A DNA stretch of 64,000 bases, from assembly GCA_010356995.1 (NCBI GenBank), contig ML996693.1, forward strand, positions 124,001-188,000, given 5' to 3'. The position numbers and the translations under genes were made by a program. The stretch is from Trichodelitschia bisporula (taxonomy: Eukaryota; Ascomycota; Dothideomycetes; Phaeotrichales; Phaeotrichaceae). The first letter of the stretch is position 1. The number at the start of each line of letters is the position of its first letter. Below are positions 1-8,017 of the stretch, piece by piece. Under the pieces are notes generated by a model that was given only the letters and a program-made list of their open reading frames with translations, was not told the origin of the DNA and searched no databases.

Positions 1-1043
1 TCAGCCTGTTTTGGGTCGCCTACCGCTACCAGACTCTCTACATCAACCAGTTCCGTTTCGACACCGGCGGCCTCCTGTTCCCGACAGCGGTCAACCAGCT
101 CTTCACTGGCATCTACGTCATGGAGCTCGGCCTCATCGGGCTCTTCCTTCTCGTACGCGACACCAACGGTAACCCCTCATGCTACCCGCAAGCTATCGTC
201 ATCGTCGTTCTCACCATCGCAACAATGGTCTACCAAATCACCCTCAACGTCACCTTCTCCCCCCTCTACCGCTACATGCCCATAACCCTAGAAGACGACG
301 CCGTGCGCCGCGACGAGGAATTCGCCCGTGCCCACGGCAACTGGAACAAGCCCCTCGGCGGCGACGGCGTCGAAGATCCAAATGACTCCGACGGCGACAT
401 CGAGGACGCCCTCGAGCGCCGCGAGCGCAACGAGGAGAGCCAAGAGCGTGTCGCTGAGGAGTCGGAGAAACAGGACATTGCACGCAGGCGCCGCGATCGC
501 GCGCGCACGGCTTTCACTACGCGTACGAATGCCGTTGCGTCCAAGGTCCTGCCGCAGGGCGCCTGGCCCCGTGTCACGAAGACGTGGGCCGATCGCAGCC
601 GCAACAAGCACGCGTCTGTCATCGACGGCGCGACGGCGGATGGGCCCGGCCCCTCCGTGCCGCGCGTGCAACATCGCGTCCGCCACGCGGTTACGGAGCG
701 AGACATCGATCTCGAGGCGGGTGCGGGGGCCAAGGAGACAGGGCGTGCGATCGGTGATGCCCTGTTCGGCACGTTCAGCGACGAGATCTCGGACCTCACG
801 CCCGAGGAACGTGATCGCCTTATCCAGCGCGCGTTTTTGCACGAAGCGCTCCGGGCACGCCGGCCTGTGGTATGGATTCCGCGGGATGAGCTTGGGGTGA
901 GCGATGATGAGATTGTTAGGACGCAGAAGTTTAGTGGGAAGATTTGGATTAGTAATGAGTTTACGGGGTTGGATGGGAAGGGGAGGGTTGTGTTCCGACG
1001 GGCGCCGCCGGATTTTTCGGAGGTGGATTTGGTGGATTTGTAG
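1..1043 (+). CDS. CSC1/OSCA-like stress-gated cation channel (DUF221), C-terminal part
   Basis: The frame is open from base 3 and ends at a TAG, giving about 346 residues of the C-terminus; the 5' part lies outside the window. Two hydrophobic helices of the 7-TM DUF221 channel core are visible (around YVMELGLIGLFLLV and AIVIVVLTIATMVYQI), followed by FSPLYRYMP, the usual end of the membrane domain. A long charged cytoplasmic tail follows. It ends in a PHM7_ext-like block with DELGVSDDEI, LDGKGRV and APPDFSEVDLVDL, which is conserved at the end of fungal members. Known family role: mechanically or osmotically gated Ca2+-permeable channel of the plasma membrane or endomembranes. Which paralogue this is cannot be told from the tail. 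Confidence 0.9.
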   Translation, partial: SLFWVAYRYQTLYINQFRFDTGGLLFPTAVNQLFTGIYVMELGLIGLFLLVRDTNGNPSCYPQAIVIVVLTIATMVYQITLNVTFSPLYRYMPITLEDDAVRRDEEFARAHGNWNKPLGGDGVEDPNDSDGDIEDALERRERNEESQERVAEESEKQDIARRRRDRARTAFTTRTNAVASKVLPQGAWPRVTKTWADRSRNKHASVIDGATADGPGPSVPRVQHRVRHAVTERDIDLEAGAGAKETGRAIGDALFGTFSDEISDLTPEERDRLIQRAFLHEALRARRPVVWIPRDELGVSDDEIVRTQKFSGKIWISNEFTGLDGKGRVVFRRAPPDFSEVDLVDL

Positions 1044-1344
1044 GGTTGCTGGTGTGTTGGTCGTTGGGGGGTGGTTGCATTTGATACCCAGGAGTGCGTT
1101 TGATTGAGGCCTACGACGAGTAAGCCCTTTGGTGGAGTGGAGGCGTAGATGGTATTGTTATTCGGTCATTATTGCTACGGTGCTGTTCCACCTTGCGTGA
1201 TTGTTGGGGAAGGCTGAGTGATGTTCAGCCTTGTGTGATCTGAGATACTACGTACGGGGTGTACAACGTACATGGCGTCATGCAGAAAACCTCGGGTCCT
1301 CGACTCCGGCCCGACGAAGGGGAGCAGGAGGGAAATAAGAATTG

Positions 1345-1760
1345 CCCCATTTTAACCTCGTCCACTTTCCAATGCTGCCTACCCCCATCCCCCTTCCCCA
1401 TAAACGGCACATTCCCCTCCTCAGCAACATCCAAATGCGCCTCCTCCCCATGGTACCAATCACTCAAGCGCACGCTCCCATCGGCCCAGGCATCCAGCCG
1501 CCAAAACTGGTCCTTATAACTGCCCGTTCCCCATAAAACGCAGCTTCTTCTTTTCCGCGCCCTCTCGGAGGAAGCCTAAGGAGTAGTCTTCGCCTAGGGC
1601 GGCGTGGGAGTGGATGCGGAAATAGGGCTCTGCGCCGGTGGCGGTGAAGTAGAGGCGGTTGTGCGGGGAGGGGGGGAGGGAGGGGGAGAGGAAACAGGGC
1701 GAGGCGGTGGTGGGGGAGATGCTGTGGTGTTTGCTTGGGGTGGGGTTTGTGGTGGGCGGT
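1345..1760 (-). pseudogene. Relic of a ricin-B-type lectin gene (fourth member of the tandem array)
   Basis: On the minus strand this stretch still encodes recognisable pieces of the neighbouring 147-residue lectins: SPHNRLYFTATG, YSLGFLREG, VRLSDWYHGEEAHLDV and a final QHW. The pieces no longer lie in one continuous frame, and no start codon is found where the intact copies have theirs. It is therefore a broken copy with about two or three disruptions. Its closest relative by eye is the intact copy at 2027-2470, which shares YHGEEAHLDV. Decay looks recent because the amino-acid identity is still high. Confidence 0.7.
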
Positions 1761-1828
1761 AGGAGGAGGAATTGGAGGTGGTTGAGGGGAGGAGGTGGGG
1801 AAGGGGGCGGGGGATGCTGGTACAAGAG

Positions 1829-1987
1829 GAAGAGAGGAAGAGAGGAAGAGAGTCAAAGACTATCGAGACTTGAATAAGTGATGCCAAGTATCCCCCTTCG
1901 CTCCTTCCCTCTATCATACGTTAATTACATCATGTCACTCAGTATACGCCTTCCTGATACCAATGCTTCTTCCACGTCCACATCAAT
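1829..1987 (+). repeat. Dispersed intergenic repeat, copy A
   Basis: It starts with a (GGAAGAGA)n-like tract, continues with a CTATCGAGACTT core and GATGCCAAGTATCC, then CTCCTTCCCTCTATCAT and ATTACATCATGTC, and ends near CCAATGCTTCTTCC and CACATCA. The same order of blocks is found at 11853, 52855 and 55748 on the plus strand and, internally shortened, at 36553 on the minus strand. I see no terminal inverted repeat and no target-site duplication. Confidence 0.65.
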
Positions 1988-2026
1988 GTAACCCCTGGGC
2001 CCGGAGCGTCCAGTCAGTCCATACCC

Positions 2027-2470
2027 TCACGTAGAGCTCGCTTCCGCCAGAGTCCAATGCTGCGTAGCCTTATCCCCCTTCTCAACAACTAGTCCCTCGC
2101 CATTCTTACTGACATCCAAATGCGCCTCCTCCCCATGGTACCAATCACTCAACCGCACTGTCCCATCGCTCCAGGCATCTAGCCGCCAATACTGGTCCTT
2201 ATAACTGCCAGACCCGAACCAGCGCATCGTTTTCTTTTCCCCGCCCTCTCGGATGAAGCCTAGGGAGTAGTCGTTGCCCAGGGCGCGCGTGTGGATGCGG
2301 AAGTAGCCTGGGTTGAGGGTGGTGGTGAAGTAGACTCGGTTGTGGGGGGAGGCTTCGGTGGCGGGGGTGAGAGTGGGGTCGCGGGAGGAAGAGGAGGAGA
2401 GGAGTTTAGGCGGGGTGGTGGGGGTGGAGAGGGTGTAGTATTTGTCTGGGGTGGGGTTTGTGACGGTCAT
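2027..2470 (-). CDS. Ricin-B-type (beta-trefoil) lectin, 147 aa
   Basis: An intronless 147-residue protein starting MTVTNPTPDKYYTLS. The QxW signature of ricin-B/R-type beta-trefoil lectins appears as DQYWRL and QHWTL, with RIHTRALGNDYSLGF and VRLSDWYHGEEAHLDV between them. There is no signal peptide, so the product is expected in the cytosol, as are many fungal fruit-body and defence lectins. The start is fixed by alignment with three paralogues of identical length (2724, 3476 and 11335). A TATA-like element lies about 95 nt upstream (2565-2572, minus strand) and a CAGCTGAA-rich array lies upstream of it. The sugar ligand cannot be read from the sequence. Confidence 0.82.
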   Translation of the reverse strand: MTVTNPTPDKYYTLSTPTTPPKLLSSSSSRDPTLTPATEASPHNRVYFTTTLNPGYFRIHTRALGNDYSLGFIREGGEKKTMRWFGSGSYKDQYWRLDAWSDGTVRLSDWYHGEEAHLDVSKNGEGLVVEKGDKATQHWTLAEASST

Positions 2471-2559
2471 TTTGGTGGTGGTGGGTTTGGTGGGACTTAA
2501 AGGCGGTTGAGGTGAGGAGATAAGGCGTGGTGATGTTGATGCTGCGCTGGGAGCGGGAT

Positions 2560-2660
2560 GGTGGTTATATATGGGCGGGAGCTCAGCTGCGTGGGAGTTC
2601 AGCTAGGCGGGGTTCAGCTGGGATGAAGCTGAAGCTGAAGTTAAAGCAAGAGTTGATAGC
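2560..2660 (-). promoter_or_regulatory. Promoter of the 2027-2470 lectin: TATA plus CAGCTGAA array
   Basis: Read on the minus strand, this stretch holds several AGCTGAA/TTCAGCT motifs, including CCAGCTGAACCCCGC, then a TATATAA-like box at 2565-2572 about 95 nt before the ATG. CAGCTG is a CANNTG E-box core. Matching arrays precede the other intact paralogues. Confidence 0.55.
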
Positions 2661-2723
2661 ACCCCAAGTGAACAGCCGACGACACCCAACCCAAGTTCAT
2701 CATTGCAACGCCCTCAACCGCTA

Positions 2724-3167
2724 CTAACTTGAGCTCCACTCCACCAGACTCCAATGCTGCCTATCACGATCACCCTTCCCAAGAAACGGCACATCACTGT
2801 CTATATTTACCTCCAAATGCGCCTCATCCCCGGTATACCAATTACTCAACCGCACCGTCCCATCAGCCGCGGCCGAAGCATCGAAGCGCCAATACTGGTC
2901 CTTATGAAGCCCGGACGGAGCAAAAGTCAGCTTCAAAGTGCTGGGTTTGGCAATGCCCAGAGAGTAGCCGTCGCCGAAGGCGCTGGAGTGGATTTTGAAC
3001 GGATACCGCTCGACGCCGGTGGTGGTGAAGTAGAGGCGGGTGTGCGGGGATCCGTCGGGGGGGTTGAAGATGGGGTCGCGGTCGGGGGAGGCGCAGAGGG
3101 CGCCGGGGTAGCCGTTACTCATTTTGAGGATGTAGTCTTCGTTTGGGGTGGGGTTGGTGACGGTCAT
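2724..3167 (-). CDS. Ricin-B-type (beta-trefoil) lectin, 147 aa
   Basis: Second intact member of the array, intronless and 147 residues, starting MTVTNPTPNEDYILK. It keeps both QxW motifs (DQYWRF and QHWSL) and the family block NWYTGDEAHLEV. It lacks a signal peptide. It differs from its neighbours mostly in the loop regions (for example SNGYPGALCASPDRDP), as expected of paralogues that diverge in binding loops while keeping the trefoil core. A run of ten N lies five bases upstream of the ATG, so the immediate 5' flank is not fully known. The protein family is read from motifs; the function is inferred. Confidence 0.82.
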   Translation of the reverse strand: MTVTNPTPNEDYILKMSNGYPGALCASPDRDPIFNPPDGSPHTRLYFTTTGVERYPFKIHSSAFGDGYSLGIAKPSTLKLTFAPSGLHKDQYWRFDASAAADGTVRLSNWYTGDEAHLEVNIDSDVPFLGKGDRDRQHWSLVEWSSS

Positions 3168-3172
3168 TTTGA

Positions 3173-3182
3173 NNNNNNNNNN
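3173..3182. other. Assembly gap (10 N) next to a G tract
   Basis: Ten undetermined bases are followed directly by a homopolymer of about 12 G, immediately upstream of the lectin ATG at 3167. Ten N may be a placeholder of arbitrary size. Confidence 0.98.
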
Positions 3183-3214
3183 GGGGGGGGGGGGTGTCGA
3201 AAGCGGTTGAGGTA

Positions 3215-3345
3215 AGGCATATATGTGGGCGAAAGTTCAGCTCGGCGGGAGTTCAGCTGGGGAGTTCAGCTGGGGAGTTCAGCTGGGGAGTTCAGCTAGG
3301 CTGGAGCTGAAGCTGGAGCTGAAGCTAGAGCAAGACTTGACAGCA
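3215..3345 (-). promoter_or_regulatory. Promoter of the 2724-3167 lectin: CAGCTGAA array
   Basis: On the plus strand the unit GGGGAGTTCAGCT is repeated three to four times in a row. Two GGAGCTGAAGCT units follow. A CATATATG TATA-like box lies at 3219-3226. Read from the gene the motifs are AGCTGAACTCCCC and TTCAGCTTC. This is the densest of the four upstream arrays. Confidence 0.55.
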
Positions 3346-3475
3346 CCCTACGTGAACAGTAGACACTCAACCCGAGTTTATCATCGCGCCGCCCTCATTC
3401 ACCCTGATAGCAGAAAGCCACAATATCTAACCCGCCAGAGCCATACATCCCCCACCTTCACCAATACTTCCCAAA

Positions 3476-3919
3476 TCAAACCTCTGCCAGAGTCCAATGC
3501 TGCTCACTACGCTCACCCTTCCCCATAAACGGCACCTTAGTACCCGTATCCACATCTAAACGCACCTCCTCCCCAGTGTCCCCATTACTCAACCTCACCG
3601 TACCATCGCCCCAGGTATCTAGTCGCCAATACTGGTCTGAATAATTCCCCTCCCCCGTCTTATAGAAATGCAGCTTCCGCTTAATGGGCTTGATGACGCC
3701 TAAGGACCAGTTGTCGCCCAGGGCGCGGGTGTGGATGCGGCAGTAGGAGGGGTTGTCGGTGGTAGGGATAAAGTAGATGTGGTTATGCGGGGAGGGTTCG
3801 GTAGAGGGGGTAAGGGGGGCAGCTTTAAAGTACTCGTGGGAGGAGAAGAGGAGGGAGGTGCCGGTGGAGGTATTGGAGAGGATATAGGTTTTGTTTGGGG
3901 TAGGGTTGATGATGGTCAT
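3476..3919 (-). CDS. Ricin-B-type (beta-trefoil) lectin, 147 aa
   Basis: Third intact tandem member, intronless and 147 residues, starting MTIINPTPNKTYILS. The QxW motifs are DQYWRL and QHWTL. RIHTRALGDNWSLGV and VRLSNGDTGEEVRLDV mark the conserved strands. The usual YHG/YTG before EEAHLDV is changed to GDTGEEVRLDV here, so this copy may differ in its third subdomain. There is no signal peptide. The upstream region at about 3990-4105 is recognisably homologous to that of the 2027-2470 gene, so the duplication unit included the promoter. Confidence 0.82.
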   Translation of the reverse strand: MTIINPTPNKTYILSNTSTGTSLLFSSHEYFKAAPLTPSTEPSPHNHIYFIPTTDNPSYCRIHTRALGDNWSLGVIKPIKRKLHFYKTGEGNYSDQYWRLDTWGDGTVRLSNGDTGEEVRLDVDTGTKVPFMGKGERSEQHWTLAEV

Positions 3920-4019
3920 TTTGTGGTGGTTGGGGGAATGTGAGGCGGGTGGGTGTTTGAGGGTGGAGATGTAAAGCGGATGGACGGCTGATGCAGACGC
4001 TGAGCCGGAAGCAGGATGG

Positions 4020-4110
4020 CGGTTACATACTTGTGCGGTCGTCGCTGGGTTAAGCGGGGGGGTTCAGCTGGGCTGGAGCTGAAGTTGAAGTTGAAGCTGA
4101 ACCAGCCTTG
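4020..4110 (-). promoter_or_regulatory. Promoter of the 3476-3919 lectin: CAGCTGAA motifs
   Basis: GGTTCAGCTGGGCTGGAG followed by GCTGAAGTTGAAGTTGAAGC lies about 135-185 nt upstream of the ATG. The TATA position of the paralogous promoter is degraded here to GTATGTAAC at about 4023-4031 (minus strand). Confidence 0.45.
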
Positions 4111-4199
4111 GTGATGCGGGGTGAGGGGTTGCAGCGCACGGCACGGGGTATTGAGATGGTATGCTATGGGCTGGCGAATGCATTCTTGCCTCAGCATGC

Positions 4200-4828
4200 G
4201 CGGACAACTGGTCGGAAGTAGTCCCTGTCTATGGAGGAAGGCACGATGGCGGACCCTAGATCAAGTTCTAGTCAACAGTCGCAGGATCGAGCGGTAGCGC
4301 CTTCTGGAAAGTATGCGGAGAAGGCAGACGGACGCTGGCCGCTCAAGTCCTTCTGGCGAGTAATCAGAAAATGTTCAGAGCATGAAAGTAATCAAGGACA
4401 ACCGAGCGAAAGGCGTCAAGGTTATACAAGCAGCAGTCAAGGTCGCCATGAGAATGTGCCCTTCGTTCGAGGCGGAACCACGTCCGCATTCACGTGACCC
4501 AGCCTTGCCGAAAGCGGTGATTGCTCGCCAGGATTATGCACCATTACACATCCCGATCCGACGGCATAAACCCTCCGAGACGTCTGTTTGAGAGATCTAG
4601 GTACGAGATGGACCGAAATGGGAATGAAACTGACCTAGTCAGCATGAGGCTGCAGCTAGGGCTTGGCTAGATCTACCTTAAACTCCCCGATCCAGCTCGG
4701 CGACCCCGAGATACATGCGATCTCTACGAACCGCAACGGACTCTGAACGCCATCTCGAGCTCGAAGCAGCAGTGAGATACGCGAATGTCATCCCGATCCA
4801 TGGGAACTGCCCCAACGCCCCTGCAACT
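4200..4828. other. Intergenic stretch, no supported feature
   Basis: Only short open frames occur here, without recognisable motifs or a splice pattern. Nothing can be assigned. Confidence 0.6.
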
Positions 4829-5524
4829 TCACCCAGCCCTCGGCCTTAGCTTCCGCATCACAGCCACGCACGTCAAAACCGCAACATACAGATCCACCTC
4901 GCGGGCATCCACGGCCAGTGTGCCACCCTGTCTAAGCTGGCCGATCTGCTGTCGATAGCGCGCAACGAGGCACAGCCGCCCGGCGAGCATTTTCTCAAGA
5001 CGGAAAGTGCGGATGGTGAACACGTTCTCGGCCGTCCATGTGTAGGCCGTACTGTCCAGGACGAACTTGCCGCTGAACTTGAGCCAGTTGTCCAGCTTCA
5101 TGGTGATGGGGTGGCGAAGGGGTGGGGGTGGGATATTGGGGGGGGGTTCGGGGGGGTTGGTTGCGGTGGTGAAGGTGAAGGTGTTTGTGCTGGCGGTGGA
5201 GATGCCGGATTGCCATGATGCGATGTCAGTGCCGTCGAATGAAGGATCTTGATCTGCGGGGTTGTGTTCCTTGACCGTAAAGCTGGAGGTGTAAAAGTGT
5301 TTGCGGTGGATGGTAAGCCAGGCCTCGGAGTCAGGCAGTGCCTTGCCGACCTTTCGCGCATCCTTGTCGAAGTCCTTGGAGGAGTACGGCGTCGTTACCC
5401 GGTCTGTAATATCCCATACATGAATGAGATGCGCTGCGTACGAGTGTAGTTCAATGCATATGATATGCGTTGGGTCCATGGTGTCTTCTGACGCTTGTTC
5501 AGTTGGGCTATGATCGTCGTTCAT
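4829..5524 (-). CDS. Hypothetical protein, possible tubby C-terminal-like domain, 231 aa
   Basis: A single open frame of 231 codons. The N-terminal half reads SEAWLTIHRKHFYTSSFTV, then comes a proline-rich linker (PPEPPPNIPPPP). The C-terminal half has KLDNWLKFSGKFVLDS and AYTWTAENVFT, and ends with a hydrophobic helix (VDLYVAVLTCVAVMRKLR). This order of beta-strand-rich segments, a GKF-YTW pair and a terminal hydrophobic helix resembles fungal tubby C-terminal-like proteins, which are related in fold to scramblase/LOR proteins. That assignment is by eye only. A second in-frame ATG (MDPTHIICIEL) 15 codons downstream could be the true start. No introns are needed. Confidence 0.55.
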   Translation of the reverse strand: MNDDHSPTEQASEDTMDPTHIICIELHSYAAHLIHVWDITDRVTTPYSSKDFDKDARKVGKALPDSEAWLTIHRKHFYTSSFTVKEHNPADQDPSFDGTDIASWQSGISTASTNTFTFTTATNPPEPPPNIPPPPLRHPITMKLDNWLKFSGKFVLDSTAYTWTAENVFTIRTFRLEKMLAGRLCLVARYRQQIGQLRQGGTLAVDAREVDLYVAVLTCVAVMRKLRPRAG

Positions 5525-7810
5525 GATGCAACTCGGAAATAGACATGGAGTCGTAAGGAGGCTTGCCCGAGAGCAGATGAACCCGCAGATTTATGATATT
5601 CAACGCTTCTCATCTAGGATACTGTTAGAACTGCAAGCAGAGCGACGAGACGATGTCTGCCTCGCTCGTATTTTCCTGCCACGCGGTTGGCCTGCGGATA
5701 CGAGGGCGGGGTCTAGGGTCGCTGTCTCGCAGCGCAACAGCTGCCATGTAGGCCATACGGTAGAGAAGAATCAAACCCTGCTTCCTTGGATCCAGATGGT
5801 TGTCCAGCATATCACAATGATATTTGCCTCAGATCAACGTGATCGTCTACTGTGTCAGCCTTAGAGGGACGTCATAAAGACCATCGCCATGGTCGTCTTG
5901 ATATCGTATATGGGCTGGCACTCTATGTCCTGAACAGTGACTGGCTGCCCCATCCCTTCATCTAAGTGAAGGGTGCTTTCGATGGTTTTAGGATGCGATG
6001 GTCGCACTTCGACTGTCAACGAACGGCTAAGCGGCATGCATGTGTAGGCGATATCGGAGACTCATGTGGGTACGACACGGAAGTCGGAAGGGTCAACAAC
6101 GTCGGAGAAGAAGTGGAGTACAATATTTTGACAAGCAGTCGGTTGCAAGTCATGTTGTTGTTGGGGTTCGTTGCTGGTCGTCGGTCAAAATGAAGTTGCC
6201 ATCCAAATCTCCAGAGCTCCATGTCCCTTAACCTTAGCAAATCACCGCGTCTGCCCTCTCGGCCATTTGTCCGGCCGGCCCAGAACGTCAGGCAATTCAA
6301 AGGGTTCAACCACTCAACACCAGCGTCGACCGAGCGACGGCACTTCCCACTAACTTTTTACCCATCTCGACCTCGACGGAAGAAGCCGTGGCATCGCCTG
6401 AATACGGGGCAGCGAGCAAGGGACGTGGAAGCATTCGGAAACGTTGTTCTAGCCCGTTGCGTCCAGCGTCTTCGCTACACTTTTAGTGGGACTCGGTCGA
6501 CTGCTACGTAGTACTGCGAGTTAATGCAGACCTTCCTTCGCGTTCCCTCGAGCGTGTTTCTTTTGTGTGAAGCAGATCAAAGCGAAACTGAGCGCGTTGC
6601 AGGAGAGAATAATGCGGTCAGGATTGGGCATCGCTTTGGAAACGTCATTTTCGAGTAGCCGAGCTCGCTTACCCCAAATTCCAATATCGAGCCCTAGGTA
6701 GATCGCCACTGCCGGGCATGATCCCATCTCCCCGCGTGCGAGATGCGTTACCGCGCTTTGCGAGCCAAGAGGCGGGTGAAAACTCGTGCCCCTCGTCCCG
6801 CTGGCCTGGATTCATGGAGGGGTAATGGCCTCTTCGGCTAACCCTTGACGATCGCCTCGACATTCCGTTACTTGCAGATTCTTCAGCATTCGTTGCGGTG
6901 TGCTATTGGGCTCTTGTTCTGCGGCAAACGGCAGCCGGCAAATGTTCCGTTCCAACGAGAAGACTTCAATGCATTATGCATGAGGCTAATGAGTCGAGTC
7001 CATCTGAAGACGAGCCGTCAGAGGTGGATTACTACCCTGCAGAAGAAGCGTCCTCCGCGGCAAACCGAATCAGAACAAGCACACGACAAGCCTCAAACGG
7101 GAAACCTTCTTTGCTTGAACTTTTCTGGCGTTGGCCAGCGATGACACGACTAAACATTGGGTCGAGGGTGAGATGAGTCCCAGACCTCGACCACCAAACC
7201 AAACAACCAACCCTCCATCACGAAATGAAGCAATCTCCGCCAACCAAAATGCACCCGTCACTTCCGGCTCTGACCCTCTCGTCAAAACCGTCCAAACACA
7301 TACCAAACCCTAACATCATCACGTGACGACCCTCTTCACCCCAAGCTGCAAGGGTTCTTCGCCACCCTATATAGCGTCCGAAAAGAGTAAGCTCGAGCCA
7401 ATCCAATCGCGGCAAATGGAGCAGTCATTCCCGCCCATGTCGAAGCCTCGAAGGCGGTTTTGTGGGACCGATCATATCGAGGGATCCACTTCGCGTGCTT
7501 CGTCCCCAGGGAGCCTTGTGGGGACTGCTCCACCCCAGCGACGGAGGTTTGGACGACAACATCTCGAGCTGCAGCTCTCACGTCGGGGACGCGGGTCGTC
7601 GTTGCACGGCATGCGGAGCTGCGGTGTAGCTCTCGTGTCGGGCTGGATTCGAAACGGCTCAAATGCGCTCGTCGGGAGCTGCGGCTTTGTCGTGATGCTG
7701 TGTCAGGCTGAACACGAGGTCCGGGCTAACATTGGTCGATGTTTCGCGGGTGGTTGTGCAATGCTCATCGTCGATTCCTGGCAGACGTAATGCTGCCGGT
7801 GTGCGAGAGC
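5525..7810. other. 2.3-kb intergenic stretch, no supported gene
   Basis: Open frames occur on both strands, but none shows a domain, a coherent splice model or one-strand dominance. A weak threefold repeat with a GAGCTGC(A/G)G core lies at about 7567-7715. Nothing else stands out. Confidence 0.5.
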
Positions 7811-8017
7811 TTATGCGCGCTTGAGCGTGAAGCGGCGCTTCTTGAGCGAGGTGGTGGTGGAGTTGGAGCTGCTGCTCGAGGAGCGCGGGGTGGATACGCT
7901 GCCCGTGGGAGAGGTGGAGCGGCGGCCGGTCTCGGCGATGGATTCCATGAGGCTCACGTCGCGGTGGGAGGAGGGGAAGTCGGTGTCGAGGAGTTCGGTG
8001 AACTTGGAGGTCGTCAT
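7811..8017 (-). CDS. Small basic Ser/Thr-rich protein, 68 aa, unknown function
   Basis: This 68-codon frame starts MTTSKFTELLDTDFPSSH in a good context (CAACGATGACG). It continues with SLMESIAETGRRS, a Ser/Thr-rich low-complexity segment, and ends in the basic tail LKKRRFTLKRA. The ordered amphipathic N-terminus and the basic terminus look like a genuine small protein rather than a chance frame, although it overlaps a GC-rich open frame on the other strand. I cannot name a family. The KKRR motif would fit nuclear targeting or phosphoregulation, which is inference. Confidence 0.5.
   Translation of the reverse strand: MTTSKFTELLDTDFPSSHRDVSLMESIAETGRRSTSPTGSVSTPRSSSSSSNSTTTSLKKRRFTLKRA

Noticed and set aside
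6845-7176. Two overlapping plus-strand frames, one with an acidic segment (SSPSEDEPSEVDYYPAEE)
   Set aside because: It looked briefly like part of a disordered protein, but no flanking exons, domain or start context could be found.
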